This document shows positions 33,738 through 43,086 of a DNA stretch of 64,000 bases, one piece after another (the stretch's first letter is position 1; each line of letters starts with the position of its first letter). Source of the DNA: Mucilaginibacter terrae (lineage in GTDB: Bacteria; Bacteroidota; Bacteroidia; Sphingobacteriales; Sphingobacteriaceae); contig NZ_JAVLVU010000001.1 in assembly GCF_031951985.1 (NCBI RefSeq), positions 868,001 through 932,000 of the forward strand. Direction: 5' to 3'. The notes under the pieces were generated by a model. The model saw only the letters and a list, made by a program, of their open reading frames with translations, ran no database searches and had not been told where the DNA came from. The position numbers were made by a program, and so were the translations under genes.

Positions 33738-35642
33738 ATGTTTAGAAGGATTAGCATCTTTTGGATTATTATGGTGTTTGTTGTACTCAACACAAGTGCA
33801 CAATTAAAATATAGCACCACCAATGCAGCTGCTATTACTTATTACAAAAAAGCTGGCGCATTTTTAGATCGCCAGGATAAGGCTAATGCCATCCAGCAGC
33901 TACAAAGCGCCCTTGCTGCCGATGAAAACTTTGCCGAGGCGCATGTTCAGTTAGCCGATCTGCAGAAAAGTTTACAACAAAACAAGGACGCCATAACCCA
34001 CTACCGCAAGGCTCTCGATTTGTCACCCGAATTAAGTCGCAGCATCTATTTAAAATTAGGTGAGTTGGAGGTTAATAACGGCGAATATGATCAAGCTAAA
34101 ATCCATCTCGAAAAGTATATTACTTACGCTAACCTTACGCCCGAAAACCGCTTTTATGCCCGCAAACTTATTGCCGATGCCGATTTTAGCATTGTGGCCA
34201 TCAAAAATCCGGTATCATTCAAACCCATTAACCTTGGGCCCGAAATAAACTCTGCTAATGACGAATATATGCCCGTTTCGGCGGCTGATGATAATACACT
34301 CATTTTCACCCGTAAAATTCAAAACAATGAAGACTTTTACAAAAGCGTCAGGTTTAATAATCAATGGGGGGCAGCAACTTACCTAAGCAAATTCATCAAT
34401 ACTTCCGAATATAATGAAGGAGCACAGTCGCTTTCGCAAGATGGTAAATACCTGTTTTTTACCGGTTGTAATCGACCTGATGGTATGGGCCGATGCGATA
34501 TTTATGTAACGCAGCGCAAGGGTGATGACTGGGGCAAACCTTTCAACTTAGGCGCACCGGTAAATAGTTCAGGCTGGGAATCGCAGCCATCTATATCTGC
34601 CGATGGACATACGCTGTATTTTGTGAGCAACCGCAAAGGTGGTTATGGTGGTTATGATATTTGGAAGTGCCGCCTAACAGACAAAGGATGGGCCGAACCC
34701 GAAAACCTCGGGCCCAACATTAATACACCGTACGATGAACAATCGCCCTACATTCATCCAGATGATAGCACCCTGTATTTTTGCTCTAATGGATGGCCGG
34801 GATTGGGTAATAAAGATTTATTTGTAAGTCGCATTAACAAGGCTGGCAAATGGCAAAAGCCCGAAAATTTGGGTTACCCCGTTAACACTTGCGGTGATGA
34901 AAACGGCATGAGTATAAGTACCAGTGGAGGGTTTGCTTATTTTGCATCAAACACATTAAACGGCTACGGTGGCTTTGATATTTACATGTTCGAGCTTCCT
35001 GAAAAATCGAAGCCACACTCGGTCACATATGTTAAGGGTTCAATTGTTGACGCTACAACCAAGAAGCCAATTGAAGCTAATGTGGAGATAGTGGATTTAG
35101 TAACCAACACACCTGTTTACCAAAACACAAGTTCGGCTACGAGTGGCGACTTTTTGGTTCCGCTGGTTACCGGCCGTAATTACGGATTAACCATTATCAA
35201 AAACGGTTATTTGTTTGCGTCCGAAAATTTCTCGCTGACCAAGGGTGAAGCCCATAAGCCATTTCATATTGAAGTGCCTTTAAACACCATTGAAATAGGC
35301 AGATCGGCCATTCTCAAAAATATATTTTTTGATGTTAACCGCTATGATTTGCGTCCCGAGTCACAATCTGCCTTGCAATACCTGATAGATTTTATGGCCA
35401 TGAACCCAACAGTGTCTATTGAAATTGCGGGTTACACTGATAATTCTGGAAATGATGCCATGAATCAAATGCTATCGGCTAACCGGGCAAAATCGGTTTA
35501 CCAGTACTTAATTAATCACGGCGTAAAAACAGATAAGCTGCAGTTTAAAGGTTATGGTAAAAACGATCCGGTTGCGCCAAACACCACCGAAGATGGCAAG
35601 GCCAAAAACCGGCGTACGGAATTTAGAATTACGGCTAAGTAG
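33738..35642 (+). CDS. OmpA-family protein with TPR, PD40 propeller and CarboxypepD-like domains (PorE-like)
   Basis: The roughly 634-residue protein has a signal peptide, TPR repeats (about 25-145), a WD40/PD40 propeller (about 155-430; PSISADGHTLYFVSNRKGGYGG and four related blades), a carboxypeptidase-regulatory-like domain (about 435-520) and a C-terminal OmpA peptidoglycan-binding domain with NRAKSVYQYLINHG and KNRRTEFRI. This order matches PorE, a type IX secretion periplasmic component, but the phylum has many paralogues of this architecture, so PorE identity is uncertain. The ATG at 33738 was preferred over a GTG at 33723. Confidence 0.9.
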   Translation: MFRRISIFWIIMVFVVLNTSAQLKYSTTNAAAITYYKKAGAFLDRQDKANAIQQLQSALAADENFAEAHVQLADLQKSLQQNKDAITHYRKALDLSPELSRSIYLKLGELEVNNGEYDQAKIHLEKYITYANLTPENRFYARKLIADADFSIVAIKNPVSFKPINLGPEINSANDEYMPVSAADDNTLIFTRKIQNNEDFYKSVRFNNQWGAATYLSKFINTSEYNEGAQSLSQDGKYLFFTGCNRPDGMGRCDIYVTQRKGDDWGKPFNLGAPVNSSGWESQPSISADGHTLYFVSNRKGGYGGYDIWKCRLTDKGWAEPENLGPNINTPYDEQSPYIHPDDSTLYFCSNGWPGLGNKDLFVSRINKAGKWQKPENLGYPVNTCGDENGMSISTSGGFAYFASNTLNGYGGFDIYMFELPEKSKPHSVTYVKGSIVDATTKKPIEANVEIVDLVTNTPVYQNTSSATSGDFLVPLVTGRNYGLTIIKNGYLFASENFSLTKGEAHKPFHIEVPLNTIEIGRSAILKNIFFDVNRYDLRPESQSALQYLIDFMAMNPTVSIEIAGYTDNSGNDAMNQMLSANRAKSVYQYLINHGVKTDKLQFKGYGKNDPVAPNTTEDGKAKNRRTEFRITAK

Positions 35643-35645
35643 GCT

Positions 35646-36452
35646 TTAAAGGTTGTAGAAAACCTGGTTGCCAGTTTCAAGGTGCTTCAAATCGGGCTGT
35701 TTATCAAATATCCCGAATACCGATGCCCCGCTCCCGCTCATGCAAGCATACAATGCACCTGCATCATATAAAGCTGTTTTTACCTCTCCAATGATTGGGA
35801 ATGCTTCGAAAATATGTTTCTCAAAATCGTTTTTGATATGGTGCTTCCATTCGGCAACAGGTAGCTTAACCAGTTCTTTTAAAGAGGTGGTAGAAAGTTG
35901 AGGTTTGATTCCTCCATAAGCCTGGGCGGTTGACACGTGTGCCGGCGGCATTACCAATGCCAGTTGGTACGCTGATAAATCAAGTTCTGCAGGTTCAAAC
36001 TCATCGCCCTTATTAAAGGCATATACAGGTTTGTTGTTAATGAAGAATGCACAGTCGGCCCCTAAGCGGCGAGCATAGTCCATCATATCTTCCGCATCAA
36101 GGCCCAACTTAAATAGGTCGTTCATCAACCTGATAAAAAATGCCGCGTCACTCGAGCCTCCCCCCAAACCCGCGCCAATAGGTGTGTGCTTATGCAAATG
36201 AATACTAACAGCTGGCAAATCCGTAAAATCCTGCTTAAGCAGATGATAGGCTTTAAGGCAAAGATTGCTTTCAGTGCTGCCGGGTATTTCTATGCCTGAT
36301 GATTGGAACTTGAGTTTATCGCTTTCTACAACTTCAAGCGCATCTTTAATCATCAGCGGATAAAAAATGGTTTCGAGATTGTGATAGCCATCGGGTCGGC
36401 GTTCGGTAATGTTAAGTCCGATATTAATTTTGGCGTTGGGGAAAACAATCAT
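35646..36452 (-). CDS. ispE: 4-diphosphocytidyl-2-C-methyl-D-erythritol kinase
   Basis: The 268-residue GHMP kinase contains FPNAKINIGLNITERRPDGYHNLET-type N-terminus, the ATP-binding PIGAGLGGGSSDAA (about residues 90-103), and CMSGSGASVFGIF near the C-terminus. It catalyses the fourth step of the MEP isoprenoid pathway. It converges on the OmpA-like gene with only three bases between stops. Confidence 0.97.
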   Translation of the reverse strand: MIVFPNAKINIGLNITERRPDGYHNLETIFYPLMIKDALEVVESDKLKFQSSGIEIPGSTESNLCLKAYHLLKQDFTDLPAVSIHLHKHTPIGAGLGGGSSDAAFFIRLMNDLFKLGLDAEDMMDYARRLGADCAFFINNKPVYAFNKGDEFEPAELDLSAYQLALVMPPAHVSTAQAYGGIKPQLSTTSLKELVKLPVAEWKHHIKNDFEKHIFEAFPIIGEVKTALYDAGALYACMSGSGASVFGIFDKQPDLKHLETGNQVFYNL

Positions 36453-36473
36453 AGCAGCGTTAAAAACCTACCC

Positions 36474-36481
36474 TATTTTTG
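36474..36481 (+). promoter_or_regulatory. Putative -7 element for thyA
   Basis: TATTTTTG fits TAnnTTTG in the divergent ispE-thyA region and would give a leader of about 80 bases for thyA. No clear -33 box was found. Confidence 0.35.
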
Positions 36482-36570
36482 CACATTAATAGGAAAGCCA
36501 AAATAGATTAATTTTATTTGTATCCGCAAGCATTTTTGATGATGTGTAACGCGCTTGCAAACACGCTTAT

Positions 36571-37392
36571 ATGAAACAATATCTCGACCTGATGCGCCAC
36601 GTGCTCGAAAACGGCGCCCAAAAACACGATCGTACCGGAACAGGAACTATCAGTGTTTTTGGTTACCAGATGCGCTTTAACTTAAAGGAAGGCTTTCCGT
36701 TGGTGACTACCAAAAAGCTTCACCTCAAGTCGATTATACATGAGCTTATATGGTTTTTAAGCGGCGATACCAACATCAAGTACCTTAAAGATAACGGTGT
36801 GCGTATATGGGACGAGTGGGCCGATGCCGATGGTAATTTAGGTCCGGTTTATGGTTACCAGTGGCGCTCATGGCCAACGCCCGATGGCCGCCATATTGAC
36901 CAGATCAGCCAGGTAATTAATCAACTGAAAAACAACCCGGATTCGCGCCGCATCATGGTTTCGGCCTGGAATGTTGCCGATGTGGATAATATGGCGTTGC
37001 CACCCTGCCACAGCTTGTTCCAGTTTTATGTTGAGCCCCCTAACCCCCTAAAGGGGGAACTAAAAGGCAAGTTGTCTTGTCAGTTGTACCAGCGCAGTGC
37101 CGATATATTTTTGGGCGTACCTTTCAATATAGCCTCATACGCCCTGCTTACCATGATGATGGCACAGGTATGCGATTTGGACTATGGCGATTTCATCCAC
37201 ACATTTGGCGATGCCCACCTGTACAATAATCACCTGGAGCAAACCCAATTACAATTGAGCCGTGAGCCACGACCGCTGCCTAAAATGAAAATTAACCCCG
37301 AGGTTAAGGATATTTTTGGCTTTAAGTTTGAAGATTTTAGCCTGGAAAATTACGAGCCATGGCCGCATATTAAAGGCGCAGTAGCGGTTTAA
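36571..37392 (+). CDS. thyA: Thymidylate synthase with a repeat-derived 9-residue insertion
   Basis: The 273-residue ThyA is colinear with the 264-residue Escherichia coli enzyme except for a net nine-residue insertion at about residues 155-165. Core motifs are [25 protein letters not shown], the catalytic Cys146 in [33 protein letters not shown] and HLYNNHLEQ. It methylates dUMP to dTMP using methylene-tetrahydrofolate, the dihydrofolate product being recycled by the adjacent folA product. The insertion [11 protein letters not shown] is encoded by a CCCCCT-AGGGGG palindromic repeat and lies in the turn after the active-site strand. All catalytic residues are intact, so activity is expected. 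Confidence 0.96.
   Translation: MKQYLDLMRHVLENGAQKHDRTGTGTISVFGYQMRFNLKEGFPLVTTKKLHLKSIIHELIWFLSGDTNIKYLKDNGVRIWDEWADADGNLGPVYGYQWRSWPTPDGRHIDQISQVINQLKNNPDSRRIMVSAWNVADVDNMALPPCHSLFQFYVEPPNPLKGELKGKLSCQLYQRSADIFLGVPFNIASYALLTMMMAQVCDLDYGDFIHTFGDAHLYNNHLEQTQLQLSREPRPLPKMKINPEVKDIFGFKFEDFSLENYEPWPHIKGAVAV
37034..37062. repeat. CCCCCT-AA-AGGGGG palindromic repeat inside thyA
   Basis: The element reads agccccctaaccccctaaag followed by ggggaacta. Its core ccccctaaaggggg is a 6-base stem with 2-base loop, preceded by a direct copy of the left half (ccccctaa). It accounts for the net 27-base insertion in thyA and preserves the frame. A related degenerate copy follows thyA at 37390. Confidence 0.85.
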
Positions 37393-37424
37393 CCCCCCGG
37401 CCCCCCTGAAGGGAGAGTTTTAAC
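37391..37424. repeat. Degenerate copy of the CCCCCT/AGGGG repeat after thyA
   Basis: aaccccccggcccccctgaa continues as gggagagtttt, a decayed relative of the element inside thyA, beginning at the stop codon. It may double as a weak terminator. Confidence 0.7.
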
Positions 37425-37531
37425 TTTGCTTAATTACTTTAGACACAAGACAAAATAATCATATCGAAAAGATTTTTGAAGAAGATAAAGAACTTCTTCA
37501 TAGATTGGCTCACTATGATTCTATCCCATTC

Positions 37532-38014
37532 ATGAATATCAACATCGTAGTAGCCATAGCTGCCAACAACGCCATCGGCAAAAATAATGAGTTGCTTTGG
37601 CATCTGCCTAACGACCTTAAACACTTTAAGCAAATGACTACCGGCCACAGTGTTATCATGGGCCGTAAAACTTTCGATTCTGTGGGCAGGCCTTTGCCCA
37701 AACGACGCAATATTGTGGTTACGAGGCATCAAATGAGTATTGAAGGGTGCGAAGTAGTACATTCATTGCAAGACGCTTTGGCATTATGCCAGGGTGAGGC
37801 GGAAGTTGATATAATTGGCGGTGCAGAAATTTATAAACTGGCTATGCCTGTTGTTAACCGCATACATTTAACCATTGTGCATCAAGCTTTTGAGGCTGAT
37901 ACTTATTTTCCGGAAATAAACATGGAGGAATGGCAGGAAACCAGCCGTGAGGATTATCAGGCTGATGACAAGCATACCTACCCCTACTCCTTCATCACTC
38001 TTGAGCGGCGCTAA
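37532..38014 (+). CDS. folA: Dihydrofolate reductase
   Basis: The 160-residue DHFR reads NINIVVAIAANNAIGKNNEL at the N-terminus, LLWHLPNDLKHFK with the active-site Asp, MGRKTFDSVGRPLPKRRNIV (NADPH binding) and IIGGAEIY. The ATG at 37532 was chosen because it matches the universal N-terminus; an open frame starts 27 bases earlier. It regenerates tetrahydrofolate consumed by ThyA, and the thyA-folA neighbour pair is a standard arrangement. Confidence 0.96.
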   Translation: MNINIVVAIAANNAIGKNNELLWHLPNDLKHFKQMTTGHSVIMGRKTFDSVGRPLPKRRNIVVTRHQMSIEGCEVVHSLQDALALCQGEAEVDIIGGAEIYKLAMPVVNRIHLTIVHQAFEADTYFPEINMEEWQETSREDYQADDKHTYPYSFITLERR

Positions 38015-38126
38015 CAGCTATCAACTTTATTTTGTTTTAATTAAACTGTTTCGCTTACGAAATTTTATTAGATTTGCCTCCTTATTTTAAAAAGCTTATA
38101 AATTAATTTTACACATAGATTACACC

Positions 38127-41099
38127 ATGCAAGGTAAAGGGGTTATTAAATTTTTTGCCATTATTGTGGCAGTTGTTTGCTTATACCAGCTTTCGTTCAC
38201 GTGGGTTACCAACAGCGTGGAAGACGACGCGAGAGCTTATGCCAAAGGAAACCTGGACAAAGAAAAAGCTTATCTCGACTCAATAGCGTCGCAACCGGTA
38301 TATCCGTTATTCGGTCACAATTATCAATACTGTAAAGAACGCGAACTTGCATTAGGTTTGGATCTTAAAGGTGGTATGAACGTAACCATGCAGGTTTCGT
38401 TAAGCGAGTTAATCAAATCGTTATCAAGCGATAATAACGATGTAACTTTTAACCAGGCACTGCACAATGCCGATGTTGTGGCTAAAACCAGCCCCGATAA
38501 CTACATCGACATTTTTATGCGTGAGTATAAAAAGTTAAGCCCTAATGGTAAACTGGCTCCTATTTTTTCAACCCAGTCAAATCAAAGCAACTTAAAGTTT
38601 GATGCCAGCAACAGCGATGTTGAAAAATACCTGCGCGATCAATCATCTACAGCAGTTACCCAATCATTCAACATTCTGCGTAACCGTATCGATAAGTTTG
38701 GCGTAACCTCTCCTAACATTCAGTTACAGGCAGGCAACCGCATCCAAATCGAGCTTCCGGGTGTTTCTGAAGCCAGCAAAGAGCGTGTGCGTAAACTGTT
38801 ACAGGGTTCGGCTAAATTGGAGTTCTATGCAACGTTTGATAACTCAGAGGTTTTCCAGCTATTGAGTAACATCAACGGTATATTAGCTGCAAAAAACAAA
38901 GGCGCTAAAAAAGATACTGCTGCTGCACCAGTTGCCGCTTCAACCGACTCTGCTAAAAAAGGAGGTTCGTTATTAAGCAAGGTTAAACAAAATGCCGCTA
39001 AAGACACTTCGGCATCTGCCCTTAAAAATAAAAACCAACTGGCCGAAACCATGCCATTATTTGCTGTGTTAACACCTGCATTTGGTCAGGGTCCTAACGG
39101 CCCACAGGCCTATCCGGGTCCGGTTGTTGGTTATTCGGCAATAAAAGATACTGCTAAAGTTAACAACTACCTTAACAGCGCAGATATACAAGCAGTATTG
39201 CCTAAAAACCTGCGTTTACTTTGGGCTGCTAAACCAAATGATTTAGCCGACAAACGTTTATCATTATACGCTATCAAACTTTCGGGTGCCGAAAACGGTC
39301 CGGTTTTAAGTGGCGAAGTTATTACCGATGCTAAAGACGATATTGACCAAAGCAACGGTGGCCGTGAAGTGAGCATGGAAATGAACTCGGAAGGTGCTAA
39401 AACCTGGAGAAGAGTTACTGCCGAAGCCGCCGGTAACCCAAGTGACGAAAATGATAATCGTTGCATCGCTATCGTACTTGACGATAACGTAGTATCAGCT
39501 CCACGTGTAAGTAACGAAATTTCGGGTGGCCGTTCATCAATCAGCGGTAACTTTACCCAGGATGAAACTAAAGATTTGGCCAACGTATTAAAGGCCGGTC
39601 GTTTACCTGCTCCGGCACGTATCGTGTCTGAAGACATCGTAGGTCCGTCATTAGGTCAGGAAGCCATTAACGATGGTTTAATGTCATGTGCCGTTGGTTT
39701 AGTGATCGTGTTAGTGTTCATGATACTGTACTACAACAGCGCTGGTGCCGTGGCTGATGCTGCTGTATTTGTTAACGTATTCTTTTTGATGGGTGTACTT
39801 ACAAGTATTGGTGCGGTATTAACGCTGCCGGGTATTGCGGGTATCGTGCTCATCTTAGGTATATCGGTTGATGCCAACGTGTTAATTTACGAACGTGTGC
39901 GTGAAGAGCTTGCCTTAGGCAAATCAAAACGTATTGCCATTGCCGATGGTTACAAACATGCTTTATCTTCTATTCTCGATTCGCAGATAAGTAGCTTCTT
40001 AACCGGTGTTATCCTGTTCATCTTCGGTTCAGGTCCTATCCAGGGCTTTGCTACCACGTTGATGATCGGTATTATAACTTCGTTGTTCTGTTCGTTACTA
40101 ATAACACGCGTTATTTTTGAATGGATGTTAGACAAAAACATGGATATTAAGTTCTCTAATCCATGGAGCTCTAAACTGTTCAAAAACGCAAACTTTGCAT
40201 TCGTTAAAAACCGCTATAAATTCTATGCATTCTCTGCGATCTTCATTTTGGCAGGTATAGTATCAATGGCTACCCGTGGTTTTAGCTACGGTGTAGATTT
40301 CCAGGGCGGTCGTAGCTATGTGGTTCGTTTTGAAGAAAACACAAGCACAGAAACTGTACGTGATGCCATTGAAAAAACGTTAGGAGTAGGTAAAGCCGAA
40401 GTAAAATCTTTTGGCGGCGAGAAACAAGTTCGTGTTACCACCAACTTTATGCTCGACGAAAACACCACTGCTGCAGATAATAAAGTAGAATCAACCCTGC
40501 GCAGCGGTTTATCTCAAATTTCGCCTAAATACACCATTCTTAGCTCACAAAAAGTAGGTCCAACCATTGCCAATGATATTAAAACATCGGCTGTATGGAC
40601 GGTTATCTTTGCTATTGTTGCCATCTCGGTTTATATCTTGATCCGTTTCCGCAAGTGGCAATATAGCTTGGGAGCTATGGTGGCCACCGCTCACGATGCG
40701 CTGCTGGTATTATCGTTCTTCTCACTGTTTAATGGTATTATGCCGTTTTCATTAGATATCGATCAGGCGTTCATTGCAGCTATCCTTACCGTAATTGGTT
40801 ACTCCATTAATGATACTGTGGTAGTGTTTGACCGTATCCGCGAGTTCCTGAACCATAGCCATGCTAAAACTGATGATACTGCTGTAGTAGTTAACCAGGC
40901 AATTAACAGCACTTTGAGCCGTACAATTATTACTGCATTAACCGTAGTGTTTGTGTTAATTGTATTGTTTATCTTTGGTGGCGATGTTATCCGCGGATTC
41001 TCGTTTGCCTTATTAGTGGGTGTGTGCTTCGGTACTTACTCGTCTATCTGTGTTGCAACCCCGGTTATGCTCGATTTTGGCAAGAAGCTTAACGCATAA
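38127..41099 (+). CDS. secDF: Fused protein translocase subunit SecDF
   Basis: The 990-residue natural fusion of SecD and SecF is the usual form in Bacteroidota. The SecD part has an N-terminal helix (about 7-25), the D1 motif GLDLKGGMNV, a large periplasmic domain with a low-complexity A/K/S-rich stretch (about 255-310), and D4-D6 text (ANVLIYERVREELALGKSKR). SecF follows from about residue 690 with GVDFQGGRSYVVRF and SINDTVVVFDRIREF. Twelve membrane helices are expected. It uses the proton gradient to complete Sec export. A terminator follows. Confidence 0.97.
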   Translation: MQGKGVIKFFAIIVAVVCLYQLSFTWVTNSVEDDARAYAKGNLDKEKAYLDSIASQPVYPLFGHNYQYCKERELALGLDLKGGMNVTMQVSLSELIKSLSSDNNDVTFNQALHNADVVAKTSPDNYIDIFMREYKKLSPNGKLAPIFSTQSNQSNLKFDASNSDVEKYLRDQSSTAVTQSFNILRNRIDKFGVTSPNIQLQAGNRIQIELPGVSEASKERVRKLLQGSAKLEFYATFDNSEVFQLLSNINGILAAKNKGAKKDTAAAPVAASTDSAKKGGSLLSKVKQNAAKDTSASALKNKNQLAETMPLFAVLTPAFGQGPNGPQAYPGPVVGYSAIKDTAKVNNYLNSADIQAVLPKNLRLLWAAKPNDLADKRLSLYAIKLSGAENGPVLSGEVITDAKDDIDQSNGGREVSMEMNSEGAKTWRRVTAEAAGNPSDENDNRCIAIVLDDNVVSAPRVSNEISGGRSSISGNFTQDETKDLANVLKAGRLPAPARIVSEDIVGPSLGQEAINDGLMSCAVGLVIVLVFMILYYNSAGAVADAAVFVNVFFLMGVLTSIGAVLTLPGIAGIVLILGISVDANVLIYERVREELALGKSKRIAIADGYKHALSSILDSQISSFLTGVILFIFGSGPIQGFATTLMIGIITSLFCSLLITRVIFEWMLDKNMDIKFSNPWSSKLFKNANFAFVKNRYKFYAFSAIFILAGIVSMATRGFSYGVDFQGGRSYVVRFEENTSTETVRDAIEKTLGVGKAEVKSFGGEKQVRVTTNFMLDENTTAADNKVESTLRSGLSQISPKYTILSSQKVGPTIANDIKTSAVWTVIFAIVAISVYILIRFRKWQYSLGAMVATAHDALLVLSFFSLFNGIMPFSLDIDQAFIAAILTVIGYSINDTVVVFDRIREFLNHSHAKTDDTAVVVNQAINSTLSRTIITALTVVFVLIVLFIFGGDVIRGFSFALLVGVCFGTYSSICVATPVMLDFGKKLNA

Positions 41100-41122
41100 A
41101 ATTTCAACATAAATTTTTTTCT

Positions 41123-41155
41123 AAAAGGCTTCAAAGAACATTTGAGGCCTTTTTT
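41123..41155 (+). terminator. Terminator after secDF
   Basis: Stem aaaaggcttcaaa / tttgaggcctttt (one wobble) with 5-base loop, followed by a T run. Confidence 0.87.
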
Positions 41156-41203
41156 GTTATTATAATACAAGAATCACCCTACACACAAACTGTGAATACA
41201 AAC

Positions 41204-42523
41204 ATGGATTCAAAACAAAACACAAAATTTCCGCTCGTTGTAATTGTTGGCGGCGGATTTGGCGGTGTTGAATTAGCCAGCCGACTTGCAAAAGAACCGG
41301 TTGAAATTCTGCTACTTGATAAACATAACTATCATTCATTTCCTCCCCTGCTGTACCAGGTAGCTACCGGAAGCCTGGAGTGTGAATCAATTGCCTTCTC
41401 GCTTCGCAAAAACTTTCAGGGACAAAAAAACCTGCGTTTCCGTGTAGCCGAAGTAAACGGTGTGAATACTGCACAAAATACTATTGATACCACCATTGGT
41501 GAAATTGCATATGATTACCTTGTAATTGCTACCGGCTCTACCACCAACTTTTTTGGCAACAAGGATATTGAGCAATATGCCATGCCAATGAAAACTATAC
41601 CCGAGGCACTTAACCTGAGGTATATGTTTTTGCAAAATTTAGAGCAGGCCGTTATTGCTAAAACCAAAGAGGAACGCGACCCTTACCTTACCTTTGTAAT
41701 GGTGGGTGCCGGACCTACCGGTGTGGAGCTTGCAGGATCGTTTGCCGAATTACGTAACCACGTGCTTTCTAAAGATTATCCTGAACTCAAAAAAGAAGAC
41801 ATGAAAGTTTACCTTGTCGACTTTTTGCCAAGGGTATTAGGTCCTATGTCTGAAGAGGCTTCGGCTAAGGCCAAAGAAGCGCTGTTGGGCATGGGCGTTG
41901 AAGTTTTGCTGAATGTAAAAGTACAAAGTTACGATGGTACAGAGCTTAAATTTGAAGACGGACGGGTAATACCAACGCGCAACGTGGTATGGTCGGCAGG
42001 TGTTATGGGTATTGTACCTAAAGGCATTGCCAAAGACAATATTGTGCGTGGCAACCGTATTAAAACCGATGAAATTAACCGCGTGGTAGGTACTGATAAC
42101 GTTTTTGCCATAGGCGACGTTGGCGCTATTATTACCGAAGCTACGCCAAACGGTTACCCTGGTGTGGCACAGGTGGCCATACAACAAGGTAAAAAATTGG
42201 CCGAAAATATTGCAAACCTTGTTCAAGGTAAACCTACCGAACCCTTTAAATATAAAGACTTAGGCTCTATGGCTACCATTGGCCGTAACAAAGCGGTAGC
42301 CGATTTAGGAAAGATCAAATTAAGCGGGTTCATAGCCTGGTTAATATGGATGTTTATCCACTTAATATCGCTTTTGGGCTTCCGTAATAAAGTGGTAACC
42401 TTTATTAACTGGTTAGGCAGCTATATTACTTATAATGGCGGTACACGCTTAATTATCCGTCGTTACGTACGCGAAGCCATACCTGAGGCCGATGAAGCCG
42501 TACAGTTGCCTAAAACGGACTGA
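41204..42523 (+). CDS. ndh: Type II NADH dehydrogenase (NAD(P)/FAD-dependent oxidoreductase)
   Basis: The roughly 439-residue NDH-2 flavoprotein has the FAD-binding VIVGGGFGGVELASRL, the NADH-binding VMVGAGPTGVELAGSFAEL, the second FAD segment NVFAIGDVGAI, and the quinone-side QVAIQQGKKLAENI. A C-terminal amphipathic/hydrophobic stretch (FIAWLIWMFIHLISLLGF) anchors it to the membrane. It passes electrons from NADH to quinone without pumping protons, presumably to menaquinone made through mqnA. The ATG at 41204 was preferred over a GTG at 41192. Confidence 0.93.
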   Translation: MDSKQNTKFPLVVIVGGGFGGVELASRLAKEPVEILLLDKHNYHSFPPLLYQVATGSLECESIAFSLRKNFQGQKNLRFRVAEVNGVNTAQNTIDTTIGEIAYDYLVIATGSTTNFFGNKDIEQYAMPMKTIPEALNLRYMFLQNLEQAVIAKTKEERDPYLTFVMVGAGPTGVELAGSFAELRNHVLSKDYPELKKEDMKVYLVDFLPRVLGPMSEEASAKAKEALLGMGVEVLLNVKVQSYDGTELKFEDGRVIPTRNVVWSAGVMGIVPKGIAKDNIVRGNRIKTDEINRVVGTDNVFAIGDVGAIITEATPNGYPGVAQVAIQQGKKLAENIANLVQGKPTEPFKYKDLGSMATIGRNKAVADLGKIKLSGFIAWLIWMFIHLISLLGFRNKVVTFINWLGSYITYNGGTRLIIRRYVREAIPEADEAVQLPKTD

Positions 42524-42531
42524 GCTAAGCT

Positions 42532-42656
42532 AAAAGGATAAAGGCTCCATTTAGGATGAAAGGTAAAAGGCCAAAGGTGAAGGGTTTGAAAAACGCTTGC
42601 CTTTGGCCTTTTGTTTGGGAAATAGACAAAAACCTTTCGCCCTTATCCTTTATCCA
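42532..42656. repeat. Intergenic word-hairpin, aaaggccaaagg / ggataaagg type
   Basis: There are two nested complementary pairs: ggataaagg (42536-42544) with cctttatcc (42647-42655), and aaaaggccaaagg (42565-42577) with cctttggcctttt (42600-42612). Between them lie further aagg/cctt words. The last residues and stop of the GNAT gene (MDKG-stop) are encoded inside the right arm. It lies between convergent genes and may terminate both. Confidence 0.88.
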
Positions 42657-43086
42657 TTGCCTTATTCAGAATCATCTTGTAATGTTGTATTCCGGCTTCT
42701 TCAAACATAGGGCCGGTTTTTTCAAAGCCAAATTTCTCATATAAAGATACGGCCTGAACCTGGGCATGCAGGTATACATAAACGGCATCATCAGGTAAAT
42801 CATTCAGCACGGCTTGTACCAGTGCCTGCCCCACTCCTTGTCCACGGTATTCTTTTGATACAGCAAACCGCTCTAACTTATAGCCCCTCTCGGTTTTGCG
42901 CCAACGTGCGGCTCCAGCCGGTTCACCATTAACTTCGCCTAAAAAGTGGTTCGATTCATCTTCAAATTCCCATTCCAACTCGGGTGGACAGTTTTGTTCA
43001 TCAACAAACACAACCCGGCGTACGGCAAATACCTTATCGAGGTCAAGCTGCTCAGTTACTTTTCTTACGTTTACTATGGTATTCAT
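42643..43086 (-). CDS. GNAT-family N-acetyltransferase
   Basis: The 147-residue acetyltransferase contains the A-motif RFAVSKEYRGQGVGQALVQAV (R/Q-x2-G-x-G/A, about residues 72-92) that binds the acetyl-CoA pyrophosphate, and a B-motif VSLYEKFGFEKTG. The N-terminal VRRVVFVDEQNCP resembles the YjcF/ElaA-like branch. The substrate is unknown. The start at 43086 overlaps the upstream membrane-protein gene by 35 bases; a start at 43131 would lengthen this to 80. The 3' end is built from a word-hairpin arm. Confidence 0.9.
   Translation of the reverse strand: MNTIVNVRKVTEQLDLDKVFAVRRVVFVDEQNCPPELEWEFEDESNHFLGEVNGEPAGAARWRKTERGYKLERFAVSKEYRGQGVGQALVQAVLNDLPDDAVYVYLHAQVQAVSLYEKFGFEKTGPMFEEAGIQHYKMILNKAMDKG

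Noticed and set aside
39167-39637. 156-codon antisense frame inside secDF
   Set aside because: Shadow of SecDF conserved sequence; low-complexity Ser/Leu-rich product.
42556-42744. Plus-strand open frame between ndh and the GNAT gene
   Set aside because: It lies within the word-hairpin and runs antisense into the GNAT gene; composition follows the repeat.
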